The notes under the pieces were generated by a model that was given only the letters and a program-made list of their open reading frames with translations, was not told the DNA's origin and did no database searches. A program made the position numbers and the translations under genes. Positions 1 through 12,725 of a stretch of 64,000 bases of DNA are shown here, one piece after another. How positions within the stretch are numbered: position 1 is the first letter of the stretch; each line of letters begins with the position of its first letter. This stretch comes from Helopsaltes ochotensis (Eukaryota > Chordata > Aves > Passeriformes > Locustellidae), in assembly GCA_013400155.1 (NCBI GenBank), contig VXBM01001221.1:52406-116405 (forward strand). The letters are read 5' to 3'.

Positions 1-2155
1 TCAGGAAAGTAGATTTCTCCTAGTCTACTGTCATCTGTCCTAAAATGAACTGTGCTGTCATTCTTTAGGATTAATCAAGAGGTGCCCTATAGAGCTGTAT
101 AGGGGTACCTTTTTTGCTAGGTGAAATTTTGCTAGAATGAAATATGACTCTTGCCAGCACTTACAGGTCTGGCTTTTCTTCCCCTGTGCTGAAGATGAAA
201 AATAATAATAAATCTAAAATTGAGATTCTCTTCATACAGTACAACGGGTTTGCGTTTCTGGCCTCTCTTTCATTGCTTAAACTTTTTATGAATACCTTTA
301 GAAAATGTCGGAATCTTAGGTTATATAAAGGATTTCATTTAGTCATCTGGGCAATGCCAAACTTTTGTTAATATCTGATTTTTTTTGTGGTATTTGATCT
401 TTGAGAAGTTTTGTTTTGGGATTTTATGCTTATGCCTATATTGGTAAATTAAATAAGTCTCTGTATGTCATGAGTACAACTGTACTGTGTCAGCTAGCCT
501 TAATGCCAGAATACCAGACTCTTAGTCTTTAAAAATATAATTGCTGATTCTAAATTGGCATTTGGGAGTACTTTCTGAACATTGCCAATTCCTGAATTGT
601 GCCCAAGAATAGTTTGGGAGAGCGCTCTTTAATCCCGGCCAAAAATCATGCCAGACAGGACTGTTGTAACAATTAAAAGGACAGATAATTGAATTCCAAT
701 GCTGTGGAACATTTCCTAGTACTTCTAATGAAATAGTGCATGTCTAGCCAACATAATAAACTAAAAGGTATTTTGGTTTTGAACATTTCAATGTGTCAGT
801 GAACTTCAGAATTGTCACTTATCGGGGCGGCACAAAATGCCTTAATGAGGAAACGTAGTGAATTTAAGCTGTAGACAAAATAATTGACACAGCCTTGAAC
901 AGTTCAGTTCACTCGTGGCAAATCAACTCATGATTTTGTAAAATAGCATGTTTTCTTTGTTTTCATTTGTCTTTTATTTGTTTTCTGTTAATGATCTCTT
1001 TTATTGTGTTAGACTAATTCAAATGTCAGAGTGCTCAGAGTTGGAGAAAAGTACCTTTAGACTCAGGATTAACCAATGGTGAAAATATTGCACAAATAAT
1101 CTTCCTACTTACTGGTTTTCTCCCACATTTGTTAAGGCTGTAGGTCTTTTGAATCAGCAGAAACTGATTTCAGAACTTCTGTCTTTCTGCTACCAACCAT
1201 ATGACAATATACATCTTCTGTGAAATAGTGATCAAGTATGTTTCCCCATTGCTCTACAAATTTCAAGTGTTTATATATCATGCATTCATGTTCACCTCTT
1301 AAATGTTCATCATTGTTTCTTGAGCACCTAGTTGATGCAATTATAGGAAAAATGTTATAGCAAAGAGTCAGCTGCTATAACTGATACACTGCTATCATAT
1401 GGAAATTGTTAAAAAATAGCAATGTTAACCTTGCTGTAGGACTTTGTCTTCACCCATTTGTGCTATGGAAGCTTGTCGTCCCTGCTCTGCATACAGACAT
1501 TAAATTTTCTGGTTTTAAGGGGAAAGCATGAGATTATTGTCTTGAGTTTTTCTGATTATTTGATATACCTTAGAGTCTCAAAATTTCTGTGAAGAGTTGA
1601 TAAACAAGAATGGCCTAAGTGCAATATGGGCTGACAAATGTATGGCTTTCAATTAGCTCTTCAGTGGATTGTCAACTATGAGAGGCAGAATATGTTGAGG
1701 GAGGGTAGATTTATAGAGCAATGAAAACAGCAGCCACCAATATAGTTTTCTAACAATGGATTTCTGAAGTGATAAAGAACCACTTGGGGGGGGAAAAGAA
1801 ATCTGTAAGAAAGGCAGGAGAAAAAGGGAAGATTTAGGTATAGTTTTATGAATGATTTAAATAAATTGTTATGAGATGCAGTCAATCACATTTCCAGTGC
1901 CAGCACCAGCACTCCTTGATCTGACTGCAAGTTAGGTGTGTAAAATAAACAAAGCTTGAGCTGTTTCTCTTGACCAAGAGCATTTGCATAAGGGATAGTA
2001 TGAGGAACCTCCTTTGCACAAGCAAGGCAACCTGAAAAATTTAGACCATCAATGAGCTCTGTTTACAACAGCAATGTTTATTAATTTGCAAAACTGCAAT
2101 TCTTTGCCATTGCTTTGAAAAATGTGGAATCTGCTAGAAACAGGCTGCTGCAGAG
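1..2155. other. Unique AT-rich non-coding stretch
   Basis: No gene or recognised transposon is visible. Stops are frequent in all six frames and the longest open frames (75 and 69 codons) have no family features. The sequence is AT-rich with short T and A runs, as expected for intergenic or intronic vertebrate DNA. Confidence 0.7.
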
Positions 2156-2160
2156 ATATT

Positions 2161-2340
2161 TTGTTTGGTTTGGTTTTTGTTGGGTTTTTTGTTTGTTTGT
2201 TTCTGTTTGTGTGTGGGTTTTGGGATTTTTTTGTGTGTTTGGTTTTTTTGTGGGTTTTTTTTTTCTTGTGTGTTTGTGTTTTTTTTTGGGGGGGGTTGGG
2301 TTTTTTTTGTTTTATGTTGTTGTTTTTTGGGTTTTTTTAA
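2161..2340. repeat. G/T-only low-complexity tract
   Basis: About 180 bases are almost entirely G and T on the plus strand, built from irregular units such as TTTGG, GTTTGTTT, TTGTGTG and runs of T. An 8-G run followed by TTGGG lies near 2289-2302. Open frames here (up to 142 codons) encode only F, G, V, C, L and W and are compositional artefacts. The right flank (about 2350-2375) weakly resembles the CR1 core found next to the similar tract at 13366, so this could be a decayed CR1 tip. Confidence 0.9.
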
Positions 2341-2344
2341 GAAA

Positions 2345-3674
2345 TTGAACAAAAAGACCCCTCAGACACTTAGAAAAAGTTATTTTGCATGTACAGTTCA
2401 ATCCATATATCTGGAGCAAGATCTTTCTGTTACAGACTTATTTATGCACCTGTCATGCATTGTCACTTCTCTGGTTGCTGTCAAGATGTTTTTAATCTTA
2501 AAATTGGATGTTTTGACCTCAGGATGCTTGTCTTCTGTATTCCAAATGCATAGACATTGCCTAACCACAGCTGACCTCCTCTCCAGAGACTGAGAGAAAG
2601 GTGAGGGAAGAGAAAGCATTCTTAGAAAACAAGCAGATCTTTTGACACCCAGGATTCACAACATAATACTACATGAAAGCTACATCAGAGACTACCTGAA
2701 AGGAGGATTCAAGAAGATGGTTACAGCAAGGGTCTGGAGCAATAACTTCTAAGCTTTCCCTTCAAATGGTTGTAGTGTTGCCTCAACATCCTGTGGAGAA
2801 GCATAGAAACAGTCCAGAGAAATTGCTTCAGGATTTTTGAATTTAAAATAGCTTATAGGCAAATACAGGGGATAATTGTCCAGTTATTTTACAGGGGGTG
2901 GGTTTTTATTTAGCAGAATTGTGCTGTTGTTAGGATGTTCAAAATTCAACAAGCAGCAAAGAGATGGTGAAGGAAATGGTATCTTTCAGCATTGCTGTTT
3001 TGAAACTTTAAAATGCATGCAGTACTGAAAAAGTAAGACATTACATATTGGCAAGTAGTCCTGCAGTTTATTACTGTATATCCTGTTTAAAACATGTTGG
3101 CAGTCAGACTTGGCAGTAAGATATTCCACACTTCATGTGAAGCCTTCATTTTATCAGAGTAGAACATAGTGATTTAAGGAGTTATGACATTCAACATGAG
3201 ATTGTGAGATCACTTTAGTAATGCTCTTTATGTCATGGTAGGAAATTTGTTAACTTTATTAATACCTGATCTTGCAAATCCATCCTGATAAGCTGTCATT
3301 CTGTGAAAAATAATTCATTAAAATACCCCATTTTCATCTTTTTTCCGTTCTGGGTGTATTAGGTAAAAAGTTTAAAATCATACTTGTAACAGTGGAGGTT
3401 GGCTCAATGAGAACTGCCTTTAAGATTCTGTTCATTTGTGACTTAATAGCATATTGTGTTTTTTCAGGTAACTCTATTTCTTCTTCCAGCAGTCAGTAGA
3501 TGAGGATAAATAGACAGAAACCCCGACAGAATAAATTATGTTCAAATGAAATAATCATGTGTCAGAAGAAGGAAGGTTAATGTCTTGATTTATAATGTGA
3601 ATTCTTTCTGTTGGATAGTGTGAGGTAACTGAAATATACATTTGATAGGCCAAGCTGTCTTTGATTGGTAGTGG
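2345..3674. other. Unique non-coding stretch
   Basis: No gene or clear repeat was recognised. The sequence returns to ordinary AT-rich composition after the G/T tract and runs up to the LTR at 3675. Confidence 0.65.
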
Positions 3675-4271
3675 TATCATGGCTAACCCCAGCCAGCAAC
3701 CAAGTACCATGATGCTCACCCAGTGGGATGGGCCAGAGAATAGGAAGAGCAAATGAAAATCATGGTTTAAGATTAAGTCAGTTTAATAGGGAAAGCAAAA
3801 GCTATATGCCCACAAGCAAAGCAAATCAAGGAATTAATTCATCACTTCCATGGGCAGGCAGGAGGTGTTCAGACACCTCCAGGAGAGCAGGGCTCCATCA
3901 CATGTGGCAATGGTGACTTGTGAAGACAAAGGTCTCCACATTAATCACCTCCCTGCTCATTTCCCTCTTTCCCCCCCAGCTTTATAAGCTGAGCATGATG
4001 TCCTATTGTATGGAATATCTCTTTGGTCAGTTGGTCACCTGTCCCAGTTGTATGTCCTTCCAACTCCTTCTGCACCCCCAGTCCCTTTGCCAGCATGGCA
4101 GTGATAAAAGCAGAAAAGGCCTTGACACTGTGTAAGCCCTGCTCAGCAATAACAAAATGTCCCTGTCTTACCAACACTTGTTGGTGTTTCCAGCACAAAC
4201 CCAAGACACAGCCCTGTACTAGCTGGGGTGAAGACAATCAACACTACTACCACCTGAAACAAGGAGAAATT
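3675..4271 (-). mobile_element. Endogenous retrovirus LTR (family 1), minus strand
   Basis: The reverse complement aligns along its length with the LTR at 34718-35276. Both carry the segments GCTGAGCAGGG, AAGAGATATTCCATACA-like, CTCAGCTTATAAAGCTG-like, GAGCCCTGCT-like, and an end close to GGTTAGCCATGATA. A TATA box (TATAAA on the minus strand, near 3979-3986) and an ATTAAA polyadenylation signal (minus, near 3780-3786) are present. There is no internal retroviral sequence on either side, so it behaves as a solo LTR. No target-site duplication is visible, and the terminal TG/CA is degraded (TA at the 3' end), so it is old. Open frames inside it (95 and 98 codons) are not genes. Confidence 0.85.
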
Positions 4272-6035
4272 CCTAGCTTTAGATTCACTCAGACCTGTTC
4301 TCTAGTATGAGAGTGTGTGATGGTGTCTTTGTCTAGACATGCAGTATCTAACAACCCCATGTGGAACAGGTCATATAAATTGAAATGACTATTTAATCAT
4401 TAATTTGAAATAACTGAGAAGCCATTCATACTTCATTTGTGAGTAATGAAGCATATTTAGGGTATTACTTCAGTAAGATAAAACTTAGAAGTGCCGATTT
4501 CTTTCATTACCATTTTGGGCTTTGTTAAGGAATAAAAGAGAACACAGAATAATATTTGATACACATCAAACCTGTAAAAATGCATTGACTGTCTTTGAGA
4601 CATGTGTTCTTCAAGGGATGTGAAGTGGGTGGGGAATAAATGGGGAGTTGGAGGCACTTTCATGTAGGACAGTGTTTGACTGAAAGTCTAATATAATACT
4701 TGATCCCAATTTAAGTGTTGAGGTTTATCATGTGTTGCACTACTACACCTAAAGTAGTTTCTGGTTCCATTAAGAGCACAGATCCTGTGCTGTTTCTCCG
4801 GGAGCAGCAGGTAAATGGTGAATGTACCTTACTGGTTACAACAGCTCTTACAAGAGGAAAAATGTATCTCATCTTTGAAGCTTGTAACAGTAAGTTATTT
4901 TGCATGTCAGTCTTGTCGCTTTTTCCTCTCTGCAGAAGGAAATGAGTTTGGAGGAAATTATCCTGGCAGTGAAGACCCAAACAAGTACCTCTAAGGGGTA
5001 AAGAAGTGAAGCGAAAAGCAAGTGTGTCAGAGGAATGTCTCTTAAATTGAAACATCTTGGCCTTCCCTTATATTATTGTAACTGCAAGTGCTACAAGTCC
5101 GGCTACAAGCATGACAAGTTATGCCACCCAAATTATGGCAGTAAAAACTTGCTCTGCAGTTGAAGGAGCTCTAGAGTTGTGTGTTCTTAAGAATGAAAAT
5201 TGTTCGTAAGGTAAAAAAATTCACAAAATTGATTCAGTCCTTCTTTCTTTGAGTTTTATTTTTTGAAGACTTCTCCCATGATAAAATAATCCAGGTACGT
5301 TAATTTCTCCTTGCAACAGAGTTGCTGTGTTCTATGCTTTACCTGTAACATCTGTTCCCAGCATAAGGACTAACTTTGGAAAAAAACAATTTGCTTTCCT
5401 GTATTCTATATAACCCAGTGAGATTAAAATTCCTACTGGTATTACTGAATATGTGTAAAGTAGTAGGGGGAGGAGGAATATGGAGAAAAAGCAAACTGTC
5501 TGATACCAGAGGCTGGAGAGAATGCAGGAAGCCTGCCTTTACTAATTCTTATTATAGTTACTAGCCCTTATTCATAATTGCCAACTCAACAAGGGGAGGG
5601 GGCTGCAATGCCAGGAATAGGCTTTATGAAGCAGCAGACCTTTCTAGAATTGCTCTCTCCATAAATGTGGGTAAAGGAGACTGTCTGCAGGCTTAGCAGC
5701 CTTTCTTTTTATTTTAAGAAAAAAGAAAAATCTAAATATACTGTAATCTGCAAGTTGAGATTTGTCACATAGGTTAGTCCATTTTCTATTCAGACCAGCA
5801 TTGTGAAACAAAAATCTCCTGTGTACAAGTGTTTTTATATGTTAAATTGCAAGGGCAGCAGAAATTGATTTCTCAACAGTACTGACATTATTACCTAGCA
5901 CAGAATTGTCCTTAGCCAGATTAGTCTCTCTTGTAATGTCTACCAGGGAGTTATTTTGGCCCTTAAAGTGAGTGGAAACCTTCCTTGGGACAGAATTAAC
6001 GTTAAGTCTGCACATACAAGAATATATTCCGTTGT
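4272..6035. other. Unique non-coding stretch
   Basis: Nothing recognisable is present. Short open frames of 114 codons or fewer lack any domain signature. Composition is AT-rich with occasional purine runs. Confidence 0.65.
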
Positions 6036-6158
6036 GTCACAGAATCAGTTAGGCTGGAAAAGACCTCTGAGATCAAGTCCAACCTATGACCAAACATCCT
6101 TGTCAACTGGATCAATGCGTTAAGTGCCACATCCAATCTTTCTTTAAACGCTTGCAGA
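6036..6158 (-). mobile_element. CR1 LINE 3' fragment, minus strand
   Basis: The sequence starts with TCACAGAATC and TTAGGCTGGAAAAGACCTC, continues with GATCAAGTCCAACC, and then AAGTGCCACATCC. This is the reverse complement of the usual avian CR1 3' end. Only about 120 bp remain, the typical 5'-truncated scrap. Confidence 0.9.
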
Positions 6159-6556
6159 ATAAGAACAGGGAGACATATGCTGCTGCACTTAAACTTTGTG
6201 TTTCTTAGTGAGAAATCTCTCTGTATTTAGCATATAAAAAGTTTTTGGTTCCAGTTTGGGTCATTATTCTTTATAACAAGAACTTTCTTTAAAATATGAG
6301 TCAGAAACTATAGGGAGTCTGTGTTTCTGTCATACTTTTGGCCTTACCATACATCTACAAGGAAGCTCTACATACAGGAGGAATAGTTCAATGAAGGTGG
6401 CTAAATAACTTGAGAATAATCCAGAGAGGACCAATGTGACAGAGGTCAGCATTTTCCTAAACTTATTTCCTTGAATTATTGCTAGTCATTGGTTCTTTGA
6501 CTTTATGTATCTGGTCCAGCCTGGGATCTCACTGTACTTTACTCTTGTGAAAATCC

Positions 6557-6559
6557 AAA

Positions 6560-6590
<31 letters not shown>

Positions 6591-6591
6591 A

Positions 6592-6628
<37 letters not shown>
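6557..6628. repeat. Poly(A)-rich tract, about 72 bp
   Basis: The tract is A-only apart from one C and two T interruptions near 6594-6603. No retrocopied gene is recognisable upstream. It could be a pure A microsatellite or a region of uncertain length in the assembly. Confidence 0.95.
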
Positions 6629-6633
<5 letters not shown>

Positions 6634-6874
6634 GTTTTTGCGGTCTTGAACTCTAGAAAAATCTTTCCTGGATGTCTTGCAGGGACTGCCTTCTCAAACC
6701 CACTTCAGGTGTTTCTTTATCAGGGTACTAGACATCTGTTTTAACACAGTGACATAACCATACCCAGCCATTGTGAACACAAGCAGCATCTGAAAAAAAA
6801 TGTGGAGAATATTAAGTGCATTTGGAATGCATTTTGAACATGTTCAGATACTCCTCTCGTAAGATGATGTCTTT

Positions 6875-6898
6875 TATACCTCTTGTTATACCTCTTGT
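6875..6898. repeat. Perfect 12-bp tandem duplication
   Basis: TATACCTCTTGT occurs twice head to tail (6875-6886 and 6887-6898) with no mismatch. Confidence 0.9.
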
Positions 6899-6980
6899 TC
6901 CACTGAGGGAAAGAAACATGCTGTGTATAGTGCACTTACCTTGTTTTGATGCTGCAGCTTTAACATACTGAAGTTTGACA

Positions 6981-7068
6981 TTTAGTCTCTGAAATTAAAT
7001 TGTTATTGATATCCAATCATAAGATTTAGTTTCTGAAATTAATTTTTTATTGCTATCCAGTCATAAAA
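6981..7068. repeat. 44-bp tandem duplication
   Basis: Two adjacent 44-bp units (6981-7024 and 7025-7068) start TTTAGT, share CTGAAATTAA and ATCCA.TCATAA, and differ at about 6 positions with no indel. The divergence suggests an old local duplication. Confidence 0.9.
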
Positions 7069-8696
7069 CAATCCTTGAAGAAGTCAATTGAAAACTGACT
7101 GTACAGTACAGCTTCTTGAACACATCCAGTTCTTGCAGTGAAGTTGTAGGTTTATCCACAGACACCTTTTGAGGAAATATGTACTGCATAATACATTTTT
7201 TTTTTTTACTGCTGCAAACACATTAATGCAGCAGATTTGTCACTTGGTTATGTAATGCATGAACAGTCATTACCAGCTCAAATGGGGAAATTAAATTATT
7301 TGGCAATGGACTGTTCTTTCTAGTACAAGAATGGTGACAGGAATAATGTGACTTTGAAGTATTTCAGCTGCAGTAGAAGCTTGTGAAAATGAGTTCTAGC
7401 CCTTTATTTTGGCTAGATAGTGACCAAAACTTCATTTAGTCTGTTTGTTTAAATATCTTTAGGCCTCATGATTATTCCTGTAAGTTACTACTTAATTCAT
7501 TAAATATAAGAACTGAGATTTTTGTCTACTTTATATTCATAGTTCAATCAATATTTATTGTCCTGAGGTGAAGGTAAATCTATGAAATACTTAGCATTAT
7601 AGTGAGAAAAGCTACACAAACCAGAAATGTTTCTCAAGTAGAGAAGAATCAGGGGCCATTGCTTAGGGCTTTTTTTTTTAGTTTAAGAAAAGCTTGTTAT
7701 AGTCTCAGAGAGGGCGAGGAGGAGAGGAAAACCATGTATATTAAATAGGGAAGGAAATATTTCTCTTCTTGCTTTGTGGGAGGAAATTCTGATCTTTTGA
7801 ACTGAGTAATTTACCTTTCCAGCTGGTAAGTTCAACTATTTCCAGAGTTGTCATGTTTTGTTTAGTACAGAGAGAGAAAATGTAATTCTGTTGATCAAAT
7901 AAGAAAGAAAAAAACATTGTACTAGAGAAGGCAAATACAGAAAATTTAATTTGATGCATAGTAATTTCATGTGACTGTTTATTAAACTTGAGGATTGCTT
8001 GAAGTAATTTTAGACAAAGTGAATGAAATAGTTAAAAGAAGAAAAAACCCAAAAGCTCCACTGTTAAGGCTAACATTAACAGACTTTGAAAGGGAGAAAA
8101 GATAAATACTATTTCATTAATGGGGGAAAGTGATTTGTAGTTATCAAAATAGATTAACAACAGATTGTGGTTACAAACAAAAACCTCAACTACAAAAAAG
8201 GAAAAAACACACATGCAGTCCTTCCAAAAGACAGATTGTCTCATGCAGAGCAACAAAATTAAGTGAGGATGATGGCCAGCTTTGTGTGCCACCTAATATC
8301 TCCTAGGGACATTATTATTAAAAGCATTGTTGTATTGAGTGTATTCTACCTTCTGACAGCATCTCGAACTTGTAATATGGTCAAAATACTAGCATCTAAC
8401 ACTCACTTTTTTCCAGTCTGTGTATTGGCAGTAAACAACTGAATATCTTTGACATGTCACATGAAAGATGAAAGATATGTTGAAATTAGATGAAAGTCCA
8501 TTGTGGTGACTTGCATGGGATGCCTGAATACTGACAGCACAAGTGACACTAACTGGTTTGGTATACTTGTGGCACTCACATGGTAAAGCAACGTCAAGGT
8601 ATTTTCTTATGCAAGTCCTAACTGTTAGACACAACAGTGCCAAGATCGTCATGTTGACTCTCAGATAAATTACACTGGATAGGTAACTTGTTCCTA

Positions 8697-8815
8697 TAAC
8701 CTGAATTATTATAGTATTATTAAAATTTATAAGATATATGTGTATTATTAGTATTATTACAAGCAAGAGTAATATATTTAGTATTATTATAATAATAGTA
8801 TTATTTTAAACTTTT
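8697..8815. repeat. ATT/TTA-rich patch with palindrome
   Basis: The patch is rich in ATT, TTA and ATA trinucleotides. It includes a perfect 16-bp palindrome (TATTATTATAATAATA) at about 8782-8797. It is low-complexity sequence. Confidence 0.75.
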
Positions 8816-9314
8816 TTGTCTAAGATAAACCTAGATTAATAATACCCCCAAAATTTTTAAGTGAGAAATGTTTATTTGTACATTTCACTGCTATTACTGC
8901 CTGTATGTAACCCTTTAGATGAGCTTAGGCATACAAGGAAAACATTCTGAGGTGACAAACTCAGTTACAGCTACTTCTGTGCATGCTATGATAACTTACA
9001 GGTTGCAAAACTACCCAAGCTATCTTAGCTTAGGTTCTGAAAAAGGATTACTAACTCAAATTTCTTTCAACTGAAATGCATCTATTTCACATGAGAGAAG
9101 TAATTTATTGTATTTGAACTCATAATTATATTGCCAAAAAGAAGAAGCAAGACAAATCCTTTCTGAGATGGACACTTATTTATACAATATGTCAAAATCT
9201 CCAAATACTTTGATAATTTCAAAAATTAAATATGATAATGTATTTCAGAGCTAGATAGGGCAAAACAGATAAATCTAGAAATCTTACTCATGCTTATCTG
9301 ATTACAGGGAAAAA

Positions 9315-9660
9315 NNNNNNNNNNNNNNNNNNNNNNNNNNNNNNNNNNNNNNNNNNNNNNNNNNNNNNNNNNNNNNNNNNNNNNNNNNNNNNNNNNNNNN
9401 NNNNNNNNNNNNNNNNNNNNNNNNNNNNNNNNNNNNNNNNNNNNNNNNNNNNNNNNNNNNNNNNNNNNNNNNNNNNNNNNNNNNNNNNNNNNNNNNNNNN
9501 NNNNNNNNNNNNNNNNNNNNNNNNNNNNNNNNNNNNNNNNNNNNNNNNNNNNNNNNNNNNNNNNNNNNNNNNNNNNNNNNNNNNNNNNNNNNNNNNNNNN
9601 NNNNNNNNNNNNNNNNNNNNNNNNNNNNNNNNNNNNNNNNNNNNNNNNNNNNNNNNNNNN
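9315..9660. other. Assembly gap (346 N)
   Basis: An uninterrupted run of N marks unresolved sequence. The 180-codon open frame across it is an artefact of the Ns. Confidence 0.99.
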
Positions 9661-9810
9661 GGTAGTTCATAGAATAATTTTCTTTAGAGAATCGTGTTAA
9701 TTTGGCAGAAGGTGAAATGGCAAAATGAAAACAGAATGCTTGCACTGCTGCTGAGACTGGAGCCACTGAAGAGTGTGCTGTAATAAGATCATGAGCATTC
9801 TCTCTCAGAA

Positions 9811-9870
9811 AAAGAAAACCACAAAAAATCCCCAAACCAACCAACTAAAACTCCAAAACCCCAAATACCA
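9811..9870. repeat. A/C-rich low-complexity tract
   Basis: The tract is nearly all A and C (CCAAACCAACCAACTAAAAC and similar), which is the complement of the G/T tracts seen at 2161 and 13366. No CR1 core was recognised on either side. Confidence 0.65.
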
Positions 9871-12682
9871 GATGTTATCAGTTGAAAGATCAAATTAGTA
9901 ATGCATAAGACCTTAATATTACCAAAAGAGGAATAAAAAGTATTTTGATAACTTATAGGTGTCATTGATCCTATCCAGAACTGATTGTAAACATTAAGGT
10001 TGGAGCATGCATGCAAATGACAATTCTCTGATGCTTTTATTTCATTGGAGCTTTGCTGATGGTCTGGGTGACTGGATGCAGAATAAAATGAGACTGATTT
10101 CACTGAATTGAGAAAGACTACACACTTGATAATTAAAAATGTTGAAATTTAAGTTACTGGAAAAAAATAAGATGCAGAACTTATGAGAAAATGCATTAAA
10201 GAAGGATCTAAAAATTGCACAAGTATAGCAAGTCAAACAAATGTTCAGGTAAAATACTATTTTAAAAAGCTCAATAATAGACCTCTAGCTGGGCCATAAC
10301 CCAGCGATATCCCACTGTTTTGGGAAAAAAAGTAAATACTATGTTCTGGTATAAGTGAATCTACATTCTGTAAGACCTTTTGAAGTAATTCTTCTCTACT
10401 GAATACTAGGAGGATCTTGGCTTTTGTCCAGTTCTGAGCTTTGCACAGCACAATTGGAGAAAGCTCAGAGGGGATAATAAGGGTGACCATAGGTCAGCTA
10501 AACATGGCTTACAACAAAAATATGATTCAATTATAGTTATTCTGTTTAAAATGATAGTCTTAAATATGTAAAACACTATTGCAAAGAGAAATGGAATAAT
10601 TCTTTTCCATGTCCACCAGAAGATAAAAGATAATTAATTCATGAAATGGTAAGAAAGATTAAGGTTAGATATTTTTAATTTTTTTCAAAATGCTTAAGTA
10701 GGCAAGCACTGAAATGAATTACCTGGATTTAGCTTCTAATTGTGGAGGAGAAGTAGATAAGCAGGTCACAGAAAAAAATGTAGATTCAAAAAATAATGTA
10801 CAGAAATACACTTAAATGGCATGCAATGTGTCTTTAAACCCAGTAATTTCATGGTAAATGAGGAATAGGTATGTCAGTCCTTTAGCCTTAAATATTACAA
10901 AAGCTTTCAATTATCTTCCTTTCACATTTATGTCAAGGGTATAGAAACCTGCACCTTTTTTTCCTCTTCCTCTATAGTTGATTGTAACCTTCTCTGGTTG
11001 TTCCTGTACTCTCAATCTCCTACATTCCTTGTCTGTAAAAAGGTAGCAGTCAGAATGCTTCAGACTTGCTCGTGCTTTTTATCTTGGGATTTAGGCATTA
11101 GAAAGGCTATCCCTTGCTATCACAGCAAAGAAATTACCCTTGGATGATCCCCTTACCTTACTGAAGAAAGTAAGGTTGTTGTTTTTTTGTTCAGCTCTTC
11201 ATTTGCTTTTTCCCTGTGATCATTTTATTTTCTCCTTGGTCATGATGATAGGATGAACATTCATATATGGTAGCCATTCATTTGGTTTACCCAACTCTTT
11301 TGTTCACACACTATTAAATATTTCTGTGACACACTTTAAGGATTTCTTGTGATTTTTAACACCAGACCGATCGATATCTTTCTTATCCAGAAACAGTTCT
11401 CTGCCAGTAATAATGTCCGTCCTATTGATTTGAGAAATTCAGCTGGAATGTACAGAAGGCAAGTGAGTTTCTAAAGCAGAAGATGGGGTTTGTCAAAAGG
11501 TATATAGAGTTATCAGTTCAGATTATCTAATTTACCTCCTTCTTTTCAAGAAATCTGTTTGTGTTGGCCAGGTTAAGCTTCAGCTACTTTTCAATCGACA
11601 TAGATGTTGCTGCCTTTGCTCTTTTAATTCAATACTGCTTTGGACTGTACCCTGGAGCTGCATACCAGAAACACACAAGCCTTCGTAAGATCTCTAAATC
11701 ATTGAATTTTAAATATATTTGCAATAGGAAGCAAATGCTATACTTCCTAAGGATCTGATAACTCATATTTACCAATTACACCATCTGTTGTCTTTACGTA
11801 ACAAAGAATCCATTTCCGTCACTGAAAGATACTGAGTCATGCCTTATTGTGCAAATGTTTCTGCTGAATTCCTCACAATTCCTCTGGTTTGTGAAATTCA
11901 CAGCAACTGAGATTCTCTTATGCCCTCTTGTATTCCCCTACTTTTACAAAACTTGATTCAGTTTGGCCACTTCAACCCATTAACTACTGAATGAATAATG
12001 AGCAAAATACTGTCTTTAATACCTACTTAATGTGAAATGAGACTTTTAAAAAGATGTTTACTTTCTACTAGACTTGAGGTCCTGCACAGTATTTTTAGTT
12101 CTGAGATGAAGATAATCTTGAGCAATCATCTTTTGATGTTTTGGATTTTTTTTTTTTTAAATTAGTTAGAAAGTGAAGTTGCTGGGGTTTTGATTAGCTG
12201 GAAGGGCATTAGGCTTACGTTCCCTGATTTTATATTTCAGGGAGAACACTACCAGCAATTCTTGATTTTTATCTTGCCAGTCATACATCCTTATTTGTAA
12301 CAGTAACATTTATATTCCAGGCAGTGTGTAGGATGTGCCGCTCTTTGTAAACCATTCTAATTCACTTATTCTCCATCTTAAGTATCATATTAAGTAAACA
12401 AAAACTAATTATCATCTGGTTATAACAGAATTAATCTCACTCATTTCGTTGACTTCTCATCACTCCTTCATTGCTCTGAAGGAAGAGCACTTGGTTGCCT
12501 TTCAATTTGCAAAGATATTTTAGTAAAGATCAATCTAATGAATGTATTTTTTTTTAATAAAATGATTAAACACCTTGGAAAATACATAATTCTATGAAAA
12601 AGACAACCTAAGCACTTTATTGTTTCTAATTTCAGCTTCTTTTCTCCCAAGAGATGTGTAACTTCTTTACATTTAAACAAAA

Positions 12683-12725
12683 CATGTCATAAATAAATGT
12701 CATAAAGCATGTCATTGTCATAAAT
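12683..12725. repeat. Short imperfect tandem array of ATGTCATAAA
   Basis: The motif ATGTCATAAA or a variant occurs three to four times in about 43 bp with irregular spacing. Confidence 0.75.

Larger units (their letters stand above)
6629..9314. other. Unique non-coding stretch with small tandem duplications
   Basis: No gene is visible. The stretch contains a perfect 12-bp tandem duplication (6875-6898), a 44-bp imperfect one (6981-7068) and an ATT/TTA-rich patch (8697-8815). It ends at the assembly gap. Confidence 0.65.

Noticed and set aside
2115..2593. Open frames of up to 142 codons rich in F, G, V and C, and a minus frame rich in K, N, Q and T
   Set aside because: Artefacts of the G/T-only tract.
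8389..8766. 125-codon minus-strand open frame
   Set aside because: It covers an ATT/TTA-rich patch and has no recognisable family, codon bias or splice support.
9302..9844. 180-codon minus-strand open frame
   Set aside because: Most of it is unknown residues over the assembly gap.
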